The position numbers were made by a program, and so were the translations under genes. Shown here one piece after another: positions 7,914 through 15,503 of a stretch of DNA of 32,326 nt. Source of the stretch: Arthrobacter sp. (GTDB lineage: Bacteria; Actinomycetota; Actinomycetes; Actinomycetales; Micrococcaceae); NCBI RefSeq assembly GCF_030540645.1, contig NZ_JAUNVV010000035.1, positions 1-32,326 on the forward strand, read 5' to 3'. The notes beneath the pieces are model-generated. The model was not told the DNA's origin, searched no databases, and was given only the letters and a program-made list of their open reading frames with translations. The stretch's first letter is position 1, and the number at the start of each line of letters is the position of its first letter.

Positions 7914-7935
7914 TTTCAGTTGAAGAAGGCGTACC

Positions 7936-8886
7936 GTGACGGAAATATCCCATGAGGAGCTGCTTGCCCGCATTGGGCAGGCCTATTACCTGGACAACCA
8001 CTCAAAAGTTGAAATTGCCACCGAACATGGAATCTCCAGATTTCAAGTGGCCCGATTCCTTGATGAGGCGCGTGCCGCAGGCATTGTCCACATTGAAATC
8101 CGCCGTCCTGGCCGCGGCGTGGAAATCGATGCCGATGCGCTCGCCGCGATCCTCGGCCTGCAGCGGGTGGTGGTGGTGAAGACCGTGGAGGACGACTTCC
8201 AACAGCGTGACCTGCAAGCCTTGGCCGTTGCCGAGGAACTCATGCATGAAACCCGCACGGGCATGACTGTGGGCATCTCCTGGTCGCGGACCCTGGACCT
8301 GGCAGCCCGCCATGTGGTCCAGCTGCCCAAATGCAACATCGTCCAGCTCGCCGGGGCGCTGCCTGTGCCCGGTGGTGGCAACCCCCTGGAGCTCGTCCAA
8401 CGCCTGGGGCGGGTGGGTGATGGCAGGACGTGGCCCATATGGGCGCCGTTGGTGGTGGACAGCGCGGCCACGGCGTCCGGCCTGCTCCGGCAGCCGGAAA
8501 TCGCCGAGGCTAGGCGAAAGGCGGACTCGCTTGACCTTGCAGTTGTAGCGATCGGGGCCTGGGCTCCGAACCTCTCAACTGTCTGGGACCGGGTGGACAA
8601 CGAAGCCCGGCAGGAAGGCAGCAGAAAGGGTGCCGTTGCCGAATGCTCGGGCCGGCTGATCGCCGTCGACGGCACACCCGTGGTGACCGAACTGGACGCA
8701 AGGGTGCTGTCCGTCACGGTTGAACAGCTCAAGCGCACGCCCAAGGTCATCGCGGTGGCGCAGGGTGCAGAGCGTGCCGAAGCCGTGCGGGCCTGCCTCG
8801 CGGCCGGGATTGTCCAGACGCTTGTTGTGGACGAGTCGCTGGCCCTGGCGCTTCAGGCTGCTTCAAGCCAGGGGGTGCCGGCATGA
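7936..8886 (+). CDS. SorC/DeoR-type sugar-binding transcriptional regulator of polyol catabolism
   Basis: A 316-residue regulator. An N-terminal helix-turn-helix lies at about residues 10-50 (LLARIGQAYYLDNHSKVEIATEHGISRFQVARFLDEA). A SorC-type effector-binding domain follows, with LGLQRVVVV, TGMTVGISWSRTLDLAARHV and the phosphosugar-isomerase-like fold pattern up to the end. The start is GTG 7936, with AAGAAGG upstream. It overlaps xylB by 4 bases (ATGA), so the two are coupled. It is divergent from the polyol transporter operon and probably binds the CTCATTTGAG-type sites between them. The layout recalls the arabitol regulator AtlR with xylB and mtlD in Corynebacterium. The inducer, possibly a pentitol or phosphosugar, cannot be read from sequence. 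Confidence 0.88.
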   Translation: MTEISHEELLARIGQAYYLDNHSKVEIATEHGISRFQVARFLDEARAAGIVHIEIRRPGRGVEIDADALAAILGLQRVVVVKTVEDDFQQRDLQALAVAEELMHETRTGMTVGISWSRTLDLAARHVVQLPKCNIVQLAGALPVPGGGNPLELVQRLGRVGDGRTWPIWAPLVVDSAATASGLLRQPEIAEARRKADSLDLAVVAIGAWAPNLSTVWDRVDNEARQEGSRKGAVAECSGRLIAVDGTPVVTELDARVLSVTVEQLKRTPKVIAVAQGAERAEAVRACLAAGIVQTLVVDESLALALQAASSQGVPA

Positions 8887-10289
8887 GCGCCGACCTGGTG
8901 GTGGGGATAGATTCCTCCACCCAGTCCTGCAAGGTAGTGGCCGTGGACCTGGCAACCGGCGCCCAGGTCTCCACCGGTTCCGCAGCACATCCCGACGGCA
9001 CCTCCGTTGACCCGCACCTGTGGACCTCGGCACTGGAAAAGGCGTGGGCCGCTGCGGGCATTCCGGCTCTGGGAGAGCGGGTTGCGGGGGTGGCAGTCGC
9101 CGCCCAGCAGCACGGCATGGTGGGCGTCGATGAAGCCAACGAGCCCGTCCATGACGCTCTGCTGTGGAACGATGTCCGCAGTGCCGAAGAAGCCGCCGCA
9201 ATGGTTGCTGCATTGGGTGCCGAGACGTGGGTGGACACCGTCAACGTCGTCCCGGTGGCCTCATTCACGCTGACCAAACTGGCATGGCTGGCCCGGCACC
9301 ACCCCGCAGCGGCTGCCCGGCTGAAGACCGTGGGGCTGCCGCATGACTGGCTGAACCTGCAACTGTCCGGGGCGTGGAGCACCGACCGCAGCGACGCCAC
9401 CGGCACGGCGTACTTTGACCCGCTGGCCAACGAATACCGCCCCGAGCTGTTGGAACAATTCTTTGGCGCCGTCCCCTCGCTGCCGCCCGTTCTTGCACCC
9501 GAGGCAAGCGCCGGAAAACTGCTGCCGCGCTGGGGCTCGAGTGCCGCCGTCGTCGGTGCAGGCATGGGGGACAATGCAGGGGCCGCGTTGGGTCTGGAGC
9601 TCGAGCCGGGGGAAATCGTGGTCTCAATAGGCACGTCTGGAACGGTTTTTGCCGTCTCGGAGACCCCAGTGCGCGATGTTTCCGGGGAGGCTGCAGGGTT
9701 TGCCGACGCGACGGGCCGGCACCTGCCGCTGCTGGCAACGATCAATGCGGCCCGCGTAATGGTGGCGGGCGCCGCGATGCTCAACGTGGACCTGGCCGAA
9801 CTTGATCGGCTTGCGCTCGCAGCCGCGCCCGACGCCGGCGGGCTGACACTGCTGCCCTACCTCGACGGCGAACGCACACCAAACCTGCCCGAAGCCACCG
9901 GGACCATCGTCGGTTTGACCCGTGCCAACATGACTCCTGGAAACGTCGCCCGGGCGTCGGTGCTGGCCGTGTTGAACTCGCTGGCCGACGCGCTTGCCTC
10001 CATGGCAGCCCTTGGGGTCCCGGTGGAGCGTGTGCTGCTCATTGGCGGCGGGGCAAAGTCCCGGGCGTTGCGTGAGGCAGCTGCAACGGTGTTTGGCGTC
10101 CCCGTCGAAGTGCCCGAGCCACGCGAATACGTTGCCCTGGGCGCAGCAAGGCAGGCGGCTTGGGTGGCCACCGGGAAACTGCCTTCGTGGGGCAGGCGGA
10201 TCGAGGAGTCCTTCACGCCCGACGGCGCATGGGGCGCCACGGTGCGCGAACGCTACATTGCGGCCCGAAAAGCGGTTTACGGGCGGTAG
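8883..10289 (+). CDS. xylB: Xylulokinase (FGGY family)
   Basis: A 468-residue cytoplasmic kinase that phosphorylates D-xylulose to xylulose 5-phosphate, feeding the pentose phosphate pathway. FGGY motifs are in order: GIDSSTQSCK (residues 8-17), AAQQHGMVGVD, LLWNDVRS, DATGTAYFD, the catalytic Asp230 in GMGDNAG, VSIGTSGTVF, LPYLDGERTPN and the ATP-site LLIGGGAKSRALRE. Length is close to the roughly 480 residues of xylulokinases. It starts inside the regulator's stop codon (ATGA overlap). With the polyol dehydrogenases it completes a route such as arabitol or xylitol to xylulose to xylulose 5-phosphate. Other FGGY kinases (ribulo-, glycero-) are less likely given the QHGM and DGERTPN motifs. 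Confidence 0.93.
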   Translation: MSADLVVGIDSSTQSCKVVAVDLATGAQVSTGSAAHPDGTSVDPHLWTSALEKAWAAAGIPALGERVAGVAVAAQQHGMVGVDEANEPVHDALLWNDVRSAEEAAAMVAALGAETWVDTVNVVPVASFTLTKLAWLARHHPAAAARLKTVGLPHDWLNLQLSGAWSTDRSDATGTAYFDPLANEYRPELLEQFFGAVPSLPPVLAPEASAGKLLPRWGSSAAVVGAGMGDNAGAALGLELEPGEIVVSIGTSGTVFAVSETPVRDVSGEAAGFADATGRHLPLLATINAARVMVAGAAMLNVDLAELDRLALAAAPDAGGLTLLPYLDGERTPNLPEATGTIVGLTRANMTPGNVARASVLAVLNSLADALASMAALGVPVERVLLIGGGAKSRALREAAATVFGVPVEVPEPREYVALGAARQAAWVATGKLPSWGRRIEESFTPDGAWGATVRERYIAARKAVYGR

Positions 10290-10295
10290 CGGCGG

Positions 10296-10327
10296 ACGCC
10301 CTCGGAGCTGGCGTGCGCCGAGGGCGT
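10296..10327 (+). terminator. Hairpin after xylB, probable transcription terminator
   Basis: ACGCCCTCGG (10296-10305) pairs perfectly with CCGAGGGCGT (10318-10327) over a 12-base loop, 6 bp after the xylB stop. There is no T-run, as is common in high-GC Actinobacteria. Its right arm shares four bases with the adjoining 58-bp palindrome, so the two hairpins compete. Confidence 0.6.
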
Positions 10328-10381
10328 GCCATGCTGGCGGCGGGCCGTGAAATTTCATGGCCCGCCGCCAGCATGGCACGC
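10324..10381. repeat. 58-bp near-perfect palindrome, copy 1 of a REP-like element
   Basis: The arms at 10324-10346 and 10359-10381 are perfect 23-bp inverted repeats. The centre GTGAAATTTCAT is itself palindromic except for one G/T pair, so the whole 58 bp is almost self-complementary. A second copy with the same length and the same central bases lies at 11459-11516. It contains no ORF and no transposase gene is nearby, which fits a REP/MITE-type interspersed element. Confidence 0.75.
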
Positions 10382-10465
10382 CGCCGGTGTCCGGGTGCCG
10401 ACAAGTTATCCACAATCAGCGCAGCCATCGTTGAAATCACGCCATGGCAGGTCAAGGCTTGAACC

Positions 10466-11437
10466 ATGAAAACTTCGGAGTTGGCGGTAAAAATTGACCG
10501 CGAGTGGCCCCCGGGCAGGACTATCGGCACCACCGCGGAGCTCACCTGCGTTGGTTTGGGCCCGCGGCTGTTGCAGGCTGGGGTGAAGGCAGGGCTCCTT
10601 TACCGGATTCGCCACGGCGCCTACATGAAAATGACTGAGTGGCAACAGAAGCTTCCTTCTGAAAAGGACGGCCTGCGCCTGGCAGCTCATTTCACGGCGA
10701 CGCACGGCAACGTCGTCTACAGCCACCTCAGTGCAGCGCGCCTGCTGGGGTTGTCCGTTTGGAATGCGGGCCCGTGCATCCATGTCACAACCCGTTCCTC
10801 ACGCTCGGCAAAAAGTGCGACACCGGGTGTGAGCGTGCATCGCAGGACGCTCCAGCGTATGCAGCACCAGCGAATCCGGCATCACCGGCTTGGAACTGTC
10901 AGGGTGACGAGCCTGGAGCAGACCATCGTGGACTGTGCGCGAACCGAGTCCTTCGTCACGGCTGTCATCATTGGGGATTGCGGGCTGCACCGCGGAGCGA
11001 GCATGGAGACGCTGCACCACTTGGTGGATTCGCTGCCGGGCAGGAGGGGGGTGCGCGCTGCACGGAAAGTTCTCGCCGCGCTGAACATTGGTTCGGAGTC
11101 CGCAGGGGAAACCCGTTTGCGGCTGGCAGTGGCGGAGATGGACGTGCCCCAGCCGGAGTACCAGGTGTGTTTGCAGGCTGCGGGAAACAATTACCGGGTG
11201 GACGGCGCCTGGGACGACATCAAATTAGCGCTGGAATTTGATGGCAGGACAAAGTATTTCAACTACCAGCGTACCGACGAGGCCATCTATGAAGAGCGCC
11301 TGCGGGAACGCGAGCTCATGGAAGCTGGCTGGAGCTTTCTCCGCATCCAGTGGAGCGACCTGGCCAATCAGGACTTGCTCAAACGCCGGATTATGGCCGC
11401 GCGGGACGCGGCCCGGCGCCGCAGCGGCCTCCCGTGA
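10466..11437 (+). CDS. AbiEi-antitoxin-like protein with C-terminal PD-(D/E)XK/DUF559-like domain
   Basis: A 323-residue protein. The N-terminal half resembles the AbiEi-type antitoxin winged helix: QAGVKAGLLYRIRHGAYMK near residues 38-55, then SHLSAARLLGL. The C-terminal part resembles DUF559/Vsr-like nuclease folds. Candidate catalytic residues are Glu215 (AGETRLRL), Asp246 (RVDGAWDD) and Glu257 with Asp259 and Lys263 (LEFDGRTK), ending in MEAGWSFLRIQWSDL. No AbiEii nucleotidyltransferase toxin gene is adjacent. ATG 10466 has AAGG about 8 bases upstream. The gene is flanked on both sides by the 58-bp palindromic repeat. Solitary proteins of this architecture are common in Actinobacteria and have no firmly assigned role that I know of. 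Confidence 0.7.
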   Translation: MKTSELAVKIDREWPPGRTIGTTAELTCVGLGPRLLQAGVKAGLLYRIRHGAYMKMTEWQQKLPSEKDGLRLAAHFTATHGNVVYSHLSAARLLGLSVWNAGPCIHVTTRSSRSAKSATPGVSVHRRTLQRMQHQRIRHHRLGTVRVTSLEQTIVDCARTESFVTAVIIGDCGLHRGASMETLHHLVDSLPGRRGVRAARKVLAALNIGSESAGETRLRLAVAEMDVPQPEYQVCLQAAGNNYRVDGAWDDIKLALEFDGRTKYFNYQRTDEAIYEERLRERELMEAGWSFLRIQWSDLANQDLLKRRIMAARDAARRRSGLP

Positions 11438-11458
11438 GCAGGAACACTCATGCTGAGG

Positions 11459-11516
11459 GCGTGCCAAGCTGGCGGCGGGCCGTGAAATTTCACCACCCCC
11501 CGCCGGCATGGCACGC
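11459..11516. repeat. 58-bp palindromic REP-like element, copy 2 (degenerate right arm)
   Basis: Same orientation and length as the copy at 10324-10381. The left arm differs at one base and the centre is almost identical (GTGAAATTTCAC). The right arm carries about four substitutions, so its inverted repeat is imperfect. It lies 22 bp after the AbiEi-like gene, between that gene and the convergent mannitol dehydrogenase gene. Confidence 0.72.
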
Positions 11517-11520
11517 CGTC

Positions 11521-11560
11521 GGCGAACCGGCTCTCGGCGAACTGGCCGAAGCGAACCGGC
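11521..11560. repeat. Three short direct repeats of GGCGAACCGGC type
   Basis: GGCGAACCGGC (11521-11531), GGCGAACTGGC (11536-11546) and AGCGAACCGGC (11550-11560) recur with 14-15 base spacing just beyond the mannitol dehydrogenase stop. The middle part can also fold as TCGGC-gaactg-GCCGA. Function unknown; a terminator or repeat debris are both possible. Confidence 0.4.
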
Positions 11561-11573
11561 CGGCAGCTGGAAG

Positions 11574-13055
11574 CTACCTGCCCAGCGCCACGAGCTCTTC
11601 AACAGCAGCCCGCGCCCCCTTCTCGTGCAGGGTGTCCAGGGTGCGCAGGTAGGCGTCTGTGAAGCGGGCGTTGTCCACCAGGTCGCCAAATACTTCCCGG
11701 TTGCGCAGGAACGCCAGCTTGTCCCCGTGCTGCAGCGCTGCCGCGGCCATGAGCGGCTCCTTCAGGCTGTCGACAACTTCGATGGGCGCACCTGTTTCGT
11801 CCGTCCCCTCGGCGTACCGTGCCCAGGAGGCGACGATGCCAGCGGAACGGGCGATGTCGCCGTCGTTCTGCAGGTTGATCCAAATGACGGGGACCAACCA
11901 CTTGGGGATCCTGTCGGAGCTCTCCGCGCAGAGGCGGGCGAGGGTGTCGCGGACGTGTTCGTTGGCGAAGCGCTCAATTAGGGTGCGCTTGTAGAGGGGC
12001 AGGTCCACGCCGGGCAGCGGGGAGAGTGCAGGTGTGCCCTCAAGGTCCATGTAGTCGAGCAGGAACTGCACGAAAAGTGGGTCCTGGCAGACTTCATGCG
12101 CGTAGTTGTAGCCAGCCAGCGTGCCAAAGTAGCACAGCGCCTGGTGGCTGGAGTTGAGCAGGCGCAGCTTCATGAGCTCATAGGGTTCGACGTCGTCAAC
12201 AAGCTGCACGCCGGCATCCTCATACGGCGGGCGACCCAGCGTGAAGTGGTCCTCCAGGACCCACTGTTCGAAGGGCTCGCACACCACCGGCCACTGGTCG
12301 ACAATGCCGAATTCCTTGGCAATGGCACTGCGATCCCCGTCCGTGGTGACGGGGGTGATCCGGTCCACCATGGAATTGGGGAACAGCACATTCGCGCGCA
12401 TCCAGGCTGCCAGGTCGGGGTCCCGCAACTCGGCAAACGCCGTGAACATCCTCTTGGCCACGTCGCCGTTGCCTTGGATGTTGTCGCAGGACATGACAGT
12501 GAAGGGTGCAATGCCACGGGCACGACGGCGGGCAAGCGCCTCCGCGACGAGGCCAAAGGTTGTCCGTGGGGCTGCGTTGGGACCAAGGTCGTGGACAACG
12601 TTGGGGTTTCCCGCGTCGAATTCGCCGGTGACGTGGTGGAAGTTGTAGCCGCCCTCGGTCACTGTGAGGGAAACGATGCGGGTTTCAGGGGAGGCCATCT
12701 TTTCAATGACGGCCTCCGGGTTGGCCGGGGCGAAGAGGTACTCGGTGATGGAACCAATCACGCGGGCCTCGCGCCGCCCGTCGGGGTGCTTCAGGAGCAT
12801 CGTGTAGAGGCAGTCCTGCTCGGCCATGACCTGGGCCATTTTCTCATCGTGGGGCAGCACGCCAACCCCGCAAATACCCCAGTCAAGTGCTTTTCCTGCG
12901 TTCATCAGCCGGTCGAGGTACATCGCCTGGTGGGCGCGGTGGAAGCCGCCAACGCCAAAGTGGACGATTCCGGTGCTGACCTTCGTCCTGTCATAGGTGG
13001 GGACGGCAACGGACTCCGGCAGGTGGGCGAGGCTCTCGGCATTGAGTTGCGGCAT
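11574..13055 (-). CDS. mtlD: Mannitol 2-dehydrogenase family polyol dehydrogenase
   Basis: A 493-residue long-chain polyol dehydrogenase that oxidises mannitol to fructose or D-arabitol to D-xylulose with NAD+. Family signatures are IVHFGVGGFHRAHQAMYLD at the N-terminal Rossmann fold, SCDNIQGNG, and FPNSMVDRITP. The catalytic Lys-x4-Asn-x2-His is Lys296, Asn301 and His304 (KLRLLNSSH). Length matches the well-studied Pseudomonas fluorescens enzyme, whose catalytic Lys is one position earlier by my recollection. AAAGGAGC is the ribosome site 6 bp before the ATG. Two copies of the polyol operator motif lie upstream, tying it to the regulon of the SorC-type protein. It should supply xylulose for the xylulokinase encoded nearby. 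It is not the shorter mannitol-1-phosphate 5-dehydrogenase that shares the symbol. Confidence 0.92.
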   Translation of the reverse strand: MPQLNAESLAHLPESVAVPTYDRTKVSTGIVHFGVGGFHRAHQAMYLDRLMNAGKALDWGICGVGVLPHDEKMAQVMAEQDCLYTMLLKHPDGRREARVIGSITEYLFAPANPEAVIEKMASPETRIVSLTVTEGGYNFHHVTGEFDAGNPNVVHDLGPNAAPRTTFGLVAEALARRRARGIAPFTVMSCDNIQGNGDVAKRMFTAFAELRDPDLAAWMRANVLFPNSMVDRITPVTTDGDRSAIAKEFGIVDQWPVVCEPFEQWVLEDHFTLGRPPYEDAGVQLVDDVEPYELMKLRLLNSSHQALCYFGTLAGYNYAHEVCQDPLFVQFLLDYMDLEGTPALSPLPGVDLPLYKRTLIERFANEHVRDTLARLCAESSDRIPKWLVPVIWINLQNDGDIARSAGIVASWARYAEGTDETGAPIEVVDSLKEPLMAAAALQHGDKLAFLRNREVFGDLVDNARFTDAYLRTLDTLHEKGARAAVEELVALGR

Positions 13056-13096
13056 GGTGGCGCTCCTTTGAGGACGTGATCTTCATCCCACTGTAT

Positions 13097-13127
13097 CAAA
13101 TGAGCGTTTAGGTGAATCTCATATGAG
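13097..13127 (-). promoter_or_regulatory. Polyol regulator operator pair upstream of mannitol dehydrogenase gene
   Basis: CAAATGAGCG (13097-13106, the reverse of CGCTCATTTG) and the perfect palindrome CTCATATGAG (13118-13127) match the motif in the 7828-7913 control region. They lie 42-72 bp before the dehydrogenase ATG. TACAGT (13096-13091 on the minus strand) could be the -10, which would place the first site inside the promoter spacer. Confidence 0.65.
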
Positions 13128-13218
13128 CGATCGGTGTAGTCCTGAACGCTGCGTCTATTCTGGCAGGAGGTTATATTGGCCAGTACGTGATGCAGGATCA
13201 AGCACATTAGGAGGGCCC

Positions 13219-14967
13219 ATGGCCAAGGAACTTGCCAGTCAACTCATTGAGCAACTACAAAATGCCGGTGTGCAGCGCATCTACGGAATTGTAGGTGACA
13301 GTCTGAATCCGCTTGTGGATGCCGTGCGTAAAACCGGAGGGTCCGCTCAGGGCGGCATTGACTGGATCCATGTCCGGCATGAAGAAGCGGCAGCATTTGC
13401 TGCCGGAGCAGAAGCTCAGCTGACAGGAAAGTTGGCCGTGTGCGCCGGGTCATGCGGACCAGGAAATCTGCACTTGATGAACGGTCTGTATGACGCCAAT
13501 CGCAGCGGAGCCCCGGTGCTGGCGATCGCCTCACACATTCCAAGTGTGCAGATTGGTGGTGAGTTCTTTCAGGAAACCCACCCGGACCGGCTCTTCGGGG
13601 AATGTTCGGTGTACTCCGAACTTGTCAGCACCGCAGAGCAGGCTCCTAGGGTCATGCACAGTGCCATGTCGCATGCGGTGGGTTTGCGCGGGGTAGCCGT
13701 GGTGACATTGCCCGGTGACATAGCCAGCCTCCCGGCGAGTGCGCCCACGCCGCAATGGCGCTCCTTTGCCCCCGCCGCACTGGTGCCAGCTTCCGAAAGC
13801 GTGGCAGAGCTGGCCGAGGCCATCAATCACGCCGAGAAAGTCGCGATCTTTGCTGGCGCCGGGGTCGAAGGCGCCCATGCGGAGGTCATCGCTTTGGCGG
13901 AACGGCTTAATGCCCCCATTGGCCACAGCCTCCGCGGCAAGGACTTTATCCAATATGAGAACCCCTACGACATTGGCATGACAGGGCTGCTTGGCTACGG
14001 CGCCGCAGCCGAAGGCATTGCGGGCGCAGATTTGCTCATTCTGCTGGGAACGGACTTTCCTTACGACCAGTTCCTGCCAGAGACCCGTACCGCACAGGTG
14101 GACCGTGCGCCGGAGCACCTAGGCCGACGCACGGATGTTGACATCACTGTCCATGGTGACGTGCTGCCCACTCTGCAGGCGCTCATGCCACTAGTTTCCG
14201 CCAAGGAAAAGTCAAAGTTCCTTAATCAGATGCTGAAAAAACATGACCGACTCATGAACAAATCAGTAGGTGCTTACACCCATAAAGCTGAGGCGTTGGT
14301 CCCCATCCACCCCGAATATGCTGCTTCTTTACTCGATGAAATCGCGGATGAGGACGCCATCTTCACAGCCGATACCGGCATGTGCAATGTGTGGACGGCC
14401 CGCTACATCAACCCGCTGGGAACCAGGCGGCTCATTGGTTCGTACCTCCACGGCTCCATGGCCAACGCACTGCCGCAGGCGATCGGCGCACAAGCGGCAC
14501 ACCCTGCGCGGCAGGTCATCTCAGTTTCCGGGGATGGCGGACTTTCGATGTTGCTAGGAGAGCTGATCACGGCGGCCGCGCATCAGTTGCCGGTCAAAGT
14601 AGTGGTGTTCAACAATTCCACTTTGGGCATGGTGAAGCTAGAGATGTTAGTGGATGGACTGGCCGACTTCGGTGTGGACGTCCCAGACACAAACTACGCT
14701 GCCATCGCCACGGCTATGGGTATTCACGCCATCCGTGTAACGGATCCAGCTGACATTGCTCCTGCCTACCGGGCCGCATTTGCCCATCAAGGACCAGCAC
14801 TGGTGGAAATCATCACAGACCCCAATGCGTTGTCCCTCCCGCCGAAAATCAAAGGCAGCCAAGTCCTTGGATTCGCCACAGCCATGTCCAAAGTGGTCTT
14901 GAACAAGGGTGCAGGGGAGGCTGTGAGCATGGCTCGCAGCAACCTGCGCAATATTCCTCGAAGTTAG
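13219..14967 (+). CDS. poxB: Pyruvate dehydrogenase (quinone) / pyruvate oxidase PoxB
   Basis: A 582-residue ThDP- and FAD-dependent enzyme converting pyruvate to acetate and CO2 and passing electrons to the quinone pool. The N-terminal pyrimidine domain has VRHEEAAAFAAGAEAQLTG with the catalytic Glu at 55 or 56, then CAGSCGPGNLHLMNGLYDA and FFQETHPDRLF, which closely resemble E. coli PoxB. The ThDP-binding motif begins GDG at residues 438-440 and ends NN at 465-466. I start at ATG 13219 because AGGAGG lies 5 bases upstream; the frame opens further upstream to 13123 but that part is unlike the family. It is divergent from mtlD, and a DUF1304 gene follows 69 bp later. The enzyme is peripheral on the membrane and typically important at low growth rate. 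Confidence 0.93.
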   Translation: MAKELASQLIEQLQNAGVQRIYGIVGDSLNPLVDAVRKTGGSAQGGIDWIHVRHEEAAAFAAGAEAQLTGKLAVCAGSCGPGNLHLMNGLYDANRSGAPVLAIASHIPSVQIGGEFFQETHPDRLFGECSVYSELVSTAEQAPRVMHSAMSHAVGLRGVAVVTLPGDIASLPASAPTPQWRSFAPAALVPASESVAELAEAINHAEKVAIFAGAGVEGAHAEVIALAERLNAPIGHSLRGKDFIQYENPYDIGMTGLLGYGAAAEGIAGADLLILLGTDFPYDQFLPETRTAQVDRAPEHLGRRTDVDITVHGDVLPTLQALMPLVSAKEKSKFLNQMLKKHDRLMNKSVGAYTHKAEALVPIHPEYAASLLDEIADEDAIFTADTGMCNVWTARYINPLGTRRLIGSYLHGSMANALPQAIGAQAAHPARQVISVSGDGGLSMLLGELITAAAHQLPVKVVVFNNSTLGMVKLEMLVDGLADFGVDVPDTNYAAIATAMGIHAIRVTDPADIAPAYRAAFAHQGPALVEIITDPNALSLPPKIKGSQVLGFATAMSKVVLNKGAGEAVSMARSNLRNIPRS

Positions 14968-15036
14968 AATTTTCCCTAGAGACTCAGCCTTCATCCAAGC
15001 AGAGCTTGCCCTTCCACATCTTCTTCAGGAGCATTA

Positions 15037-15429
15037 ATGCCCATTGCCGCACTGATCCTGGCCGCTCTGGCAGCCCTTATTCACGTCTATATTTTTGTTC
15101 TGGAGTCGCTGCTTTGGACCGCTCCAGCCACTCGTAAAACATTTGGCACCACCGAGGCTGGGGCCGCGGCCACACGGGAGCTTGCCTTCAATCAGGGTTT
15201 CTACAATCTGTTCCTGGCCTTAGTGACAGTGGCTGGAATCATTGCGGGCACCACAGGTCACAACGGGGTGGGTGCGGCATTGGTGTTAGCGGGGTGCGGG
15301 TCCATGCTTGCGGCCGGGCTGGTCCTTCTGATTTCAGCACCCAAAAAAGCCAAGGCGGCACTCATCCAGCTACTCTTTCCGCTTCTGGCTGTGCTGGGGG
15401 TCCTGACGTGGTTGATATTCTTAAACTGA
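15037..15429 (+). CDS. DUF1304 family small membrane protein
   Basis: 130 residues with about four hydrophobic helices: roughly residues 4-27, 55-73, 78-100 and 108-128. The first helix contains the family signature ALIHVYIFVLESLLW and the loop has AFNQGFYNLFLA, both characteristic of DUF1304. AGGAG lies 6 bases before the ATG. It follows poxB on the same strand with a 69-bp gap, so cotranscription is possible but unproven. No biochemical function is established for the family as far as I know. Confidence 0.85.
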   Translation: MPIAALILAALAALIHVYIFVLESLLWTAPATRKTFGTTEAGAAATRELAFNQGFYNLFLALVTVAGIIAGTTGHNGVGAALVLAGCGSMLAAGLVLLISAPKKAKAALIQLLFPLLAVLGVLTWLIFLN

Positions 15430-15491
15430 GTGCAGCAGCGGCCTCAACAGGGCAATAATGTGATCTTGGCGGTGAACACGGGACACCGAGG

Positions 15492-15497
15492 TATAAG
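15492..15497 (+). promoter_or_regulatory. Predicted -10 element of rlmN
   Basis: TATAAG lies so that transcription would begin about at the ATG at 15504. This would give a leaderless mRNA. No convincing -35 is seen at the usual spacing. Confidence 0.35.
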
Positions 15498-15503
15498 TAG
15501 GGG

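Noticed and set aside
10406-10414. TTATCCACA, a perfect DnaA-box match upstream of the AbiEi-like gene
   Set aside because: It is a single copy with no AT-rich unwinding region, no dnaA/dnaN genes and no cluster of further boxes, so an origin is not supported.
12096-13079. Long open frame opposite the mannitol dehydrogenase gene
   Set aside because: It is an antisense shadow in high-GC DNA; the minus-strand protein has all catalytic motifs.
13123-13218. Upstream extension of PoxB by 32 residues
   Set aside because: It lies in the promoter region next to the operator sites and has no family similarity. The AGGAGG before ATG 13219 decides the start.
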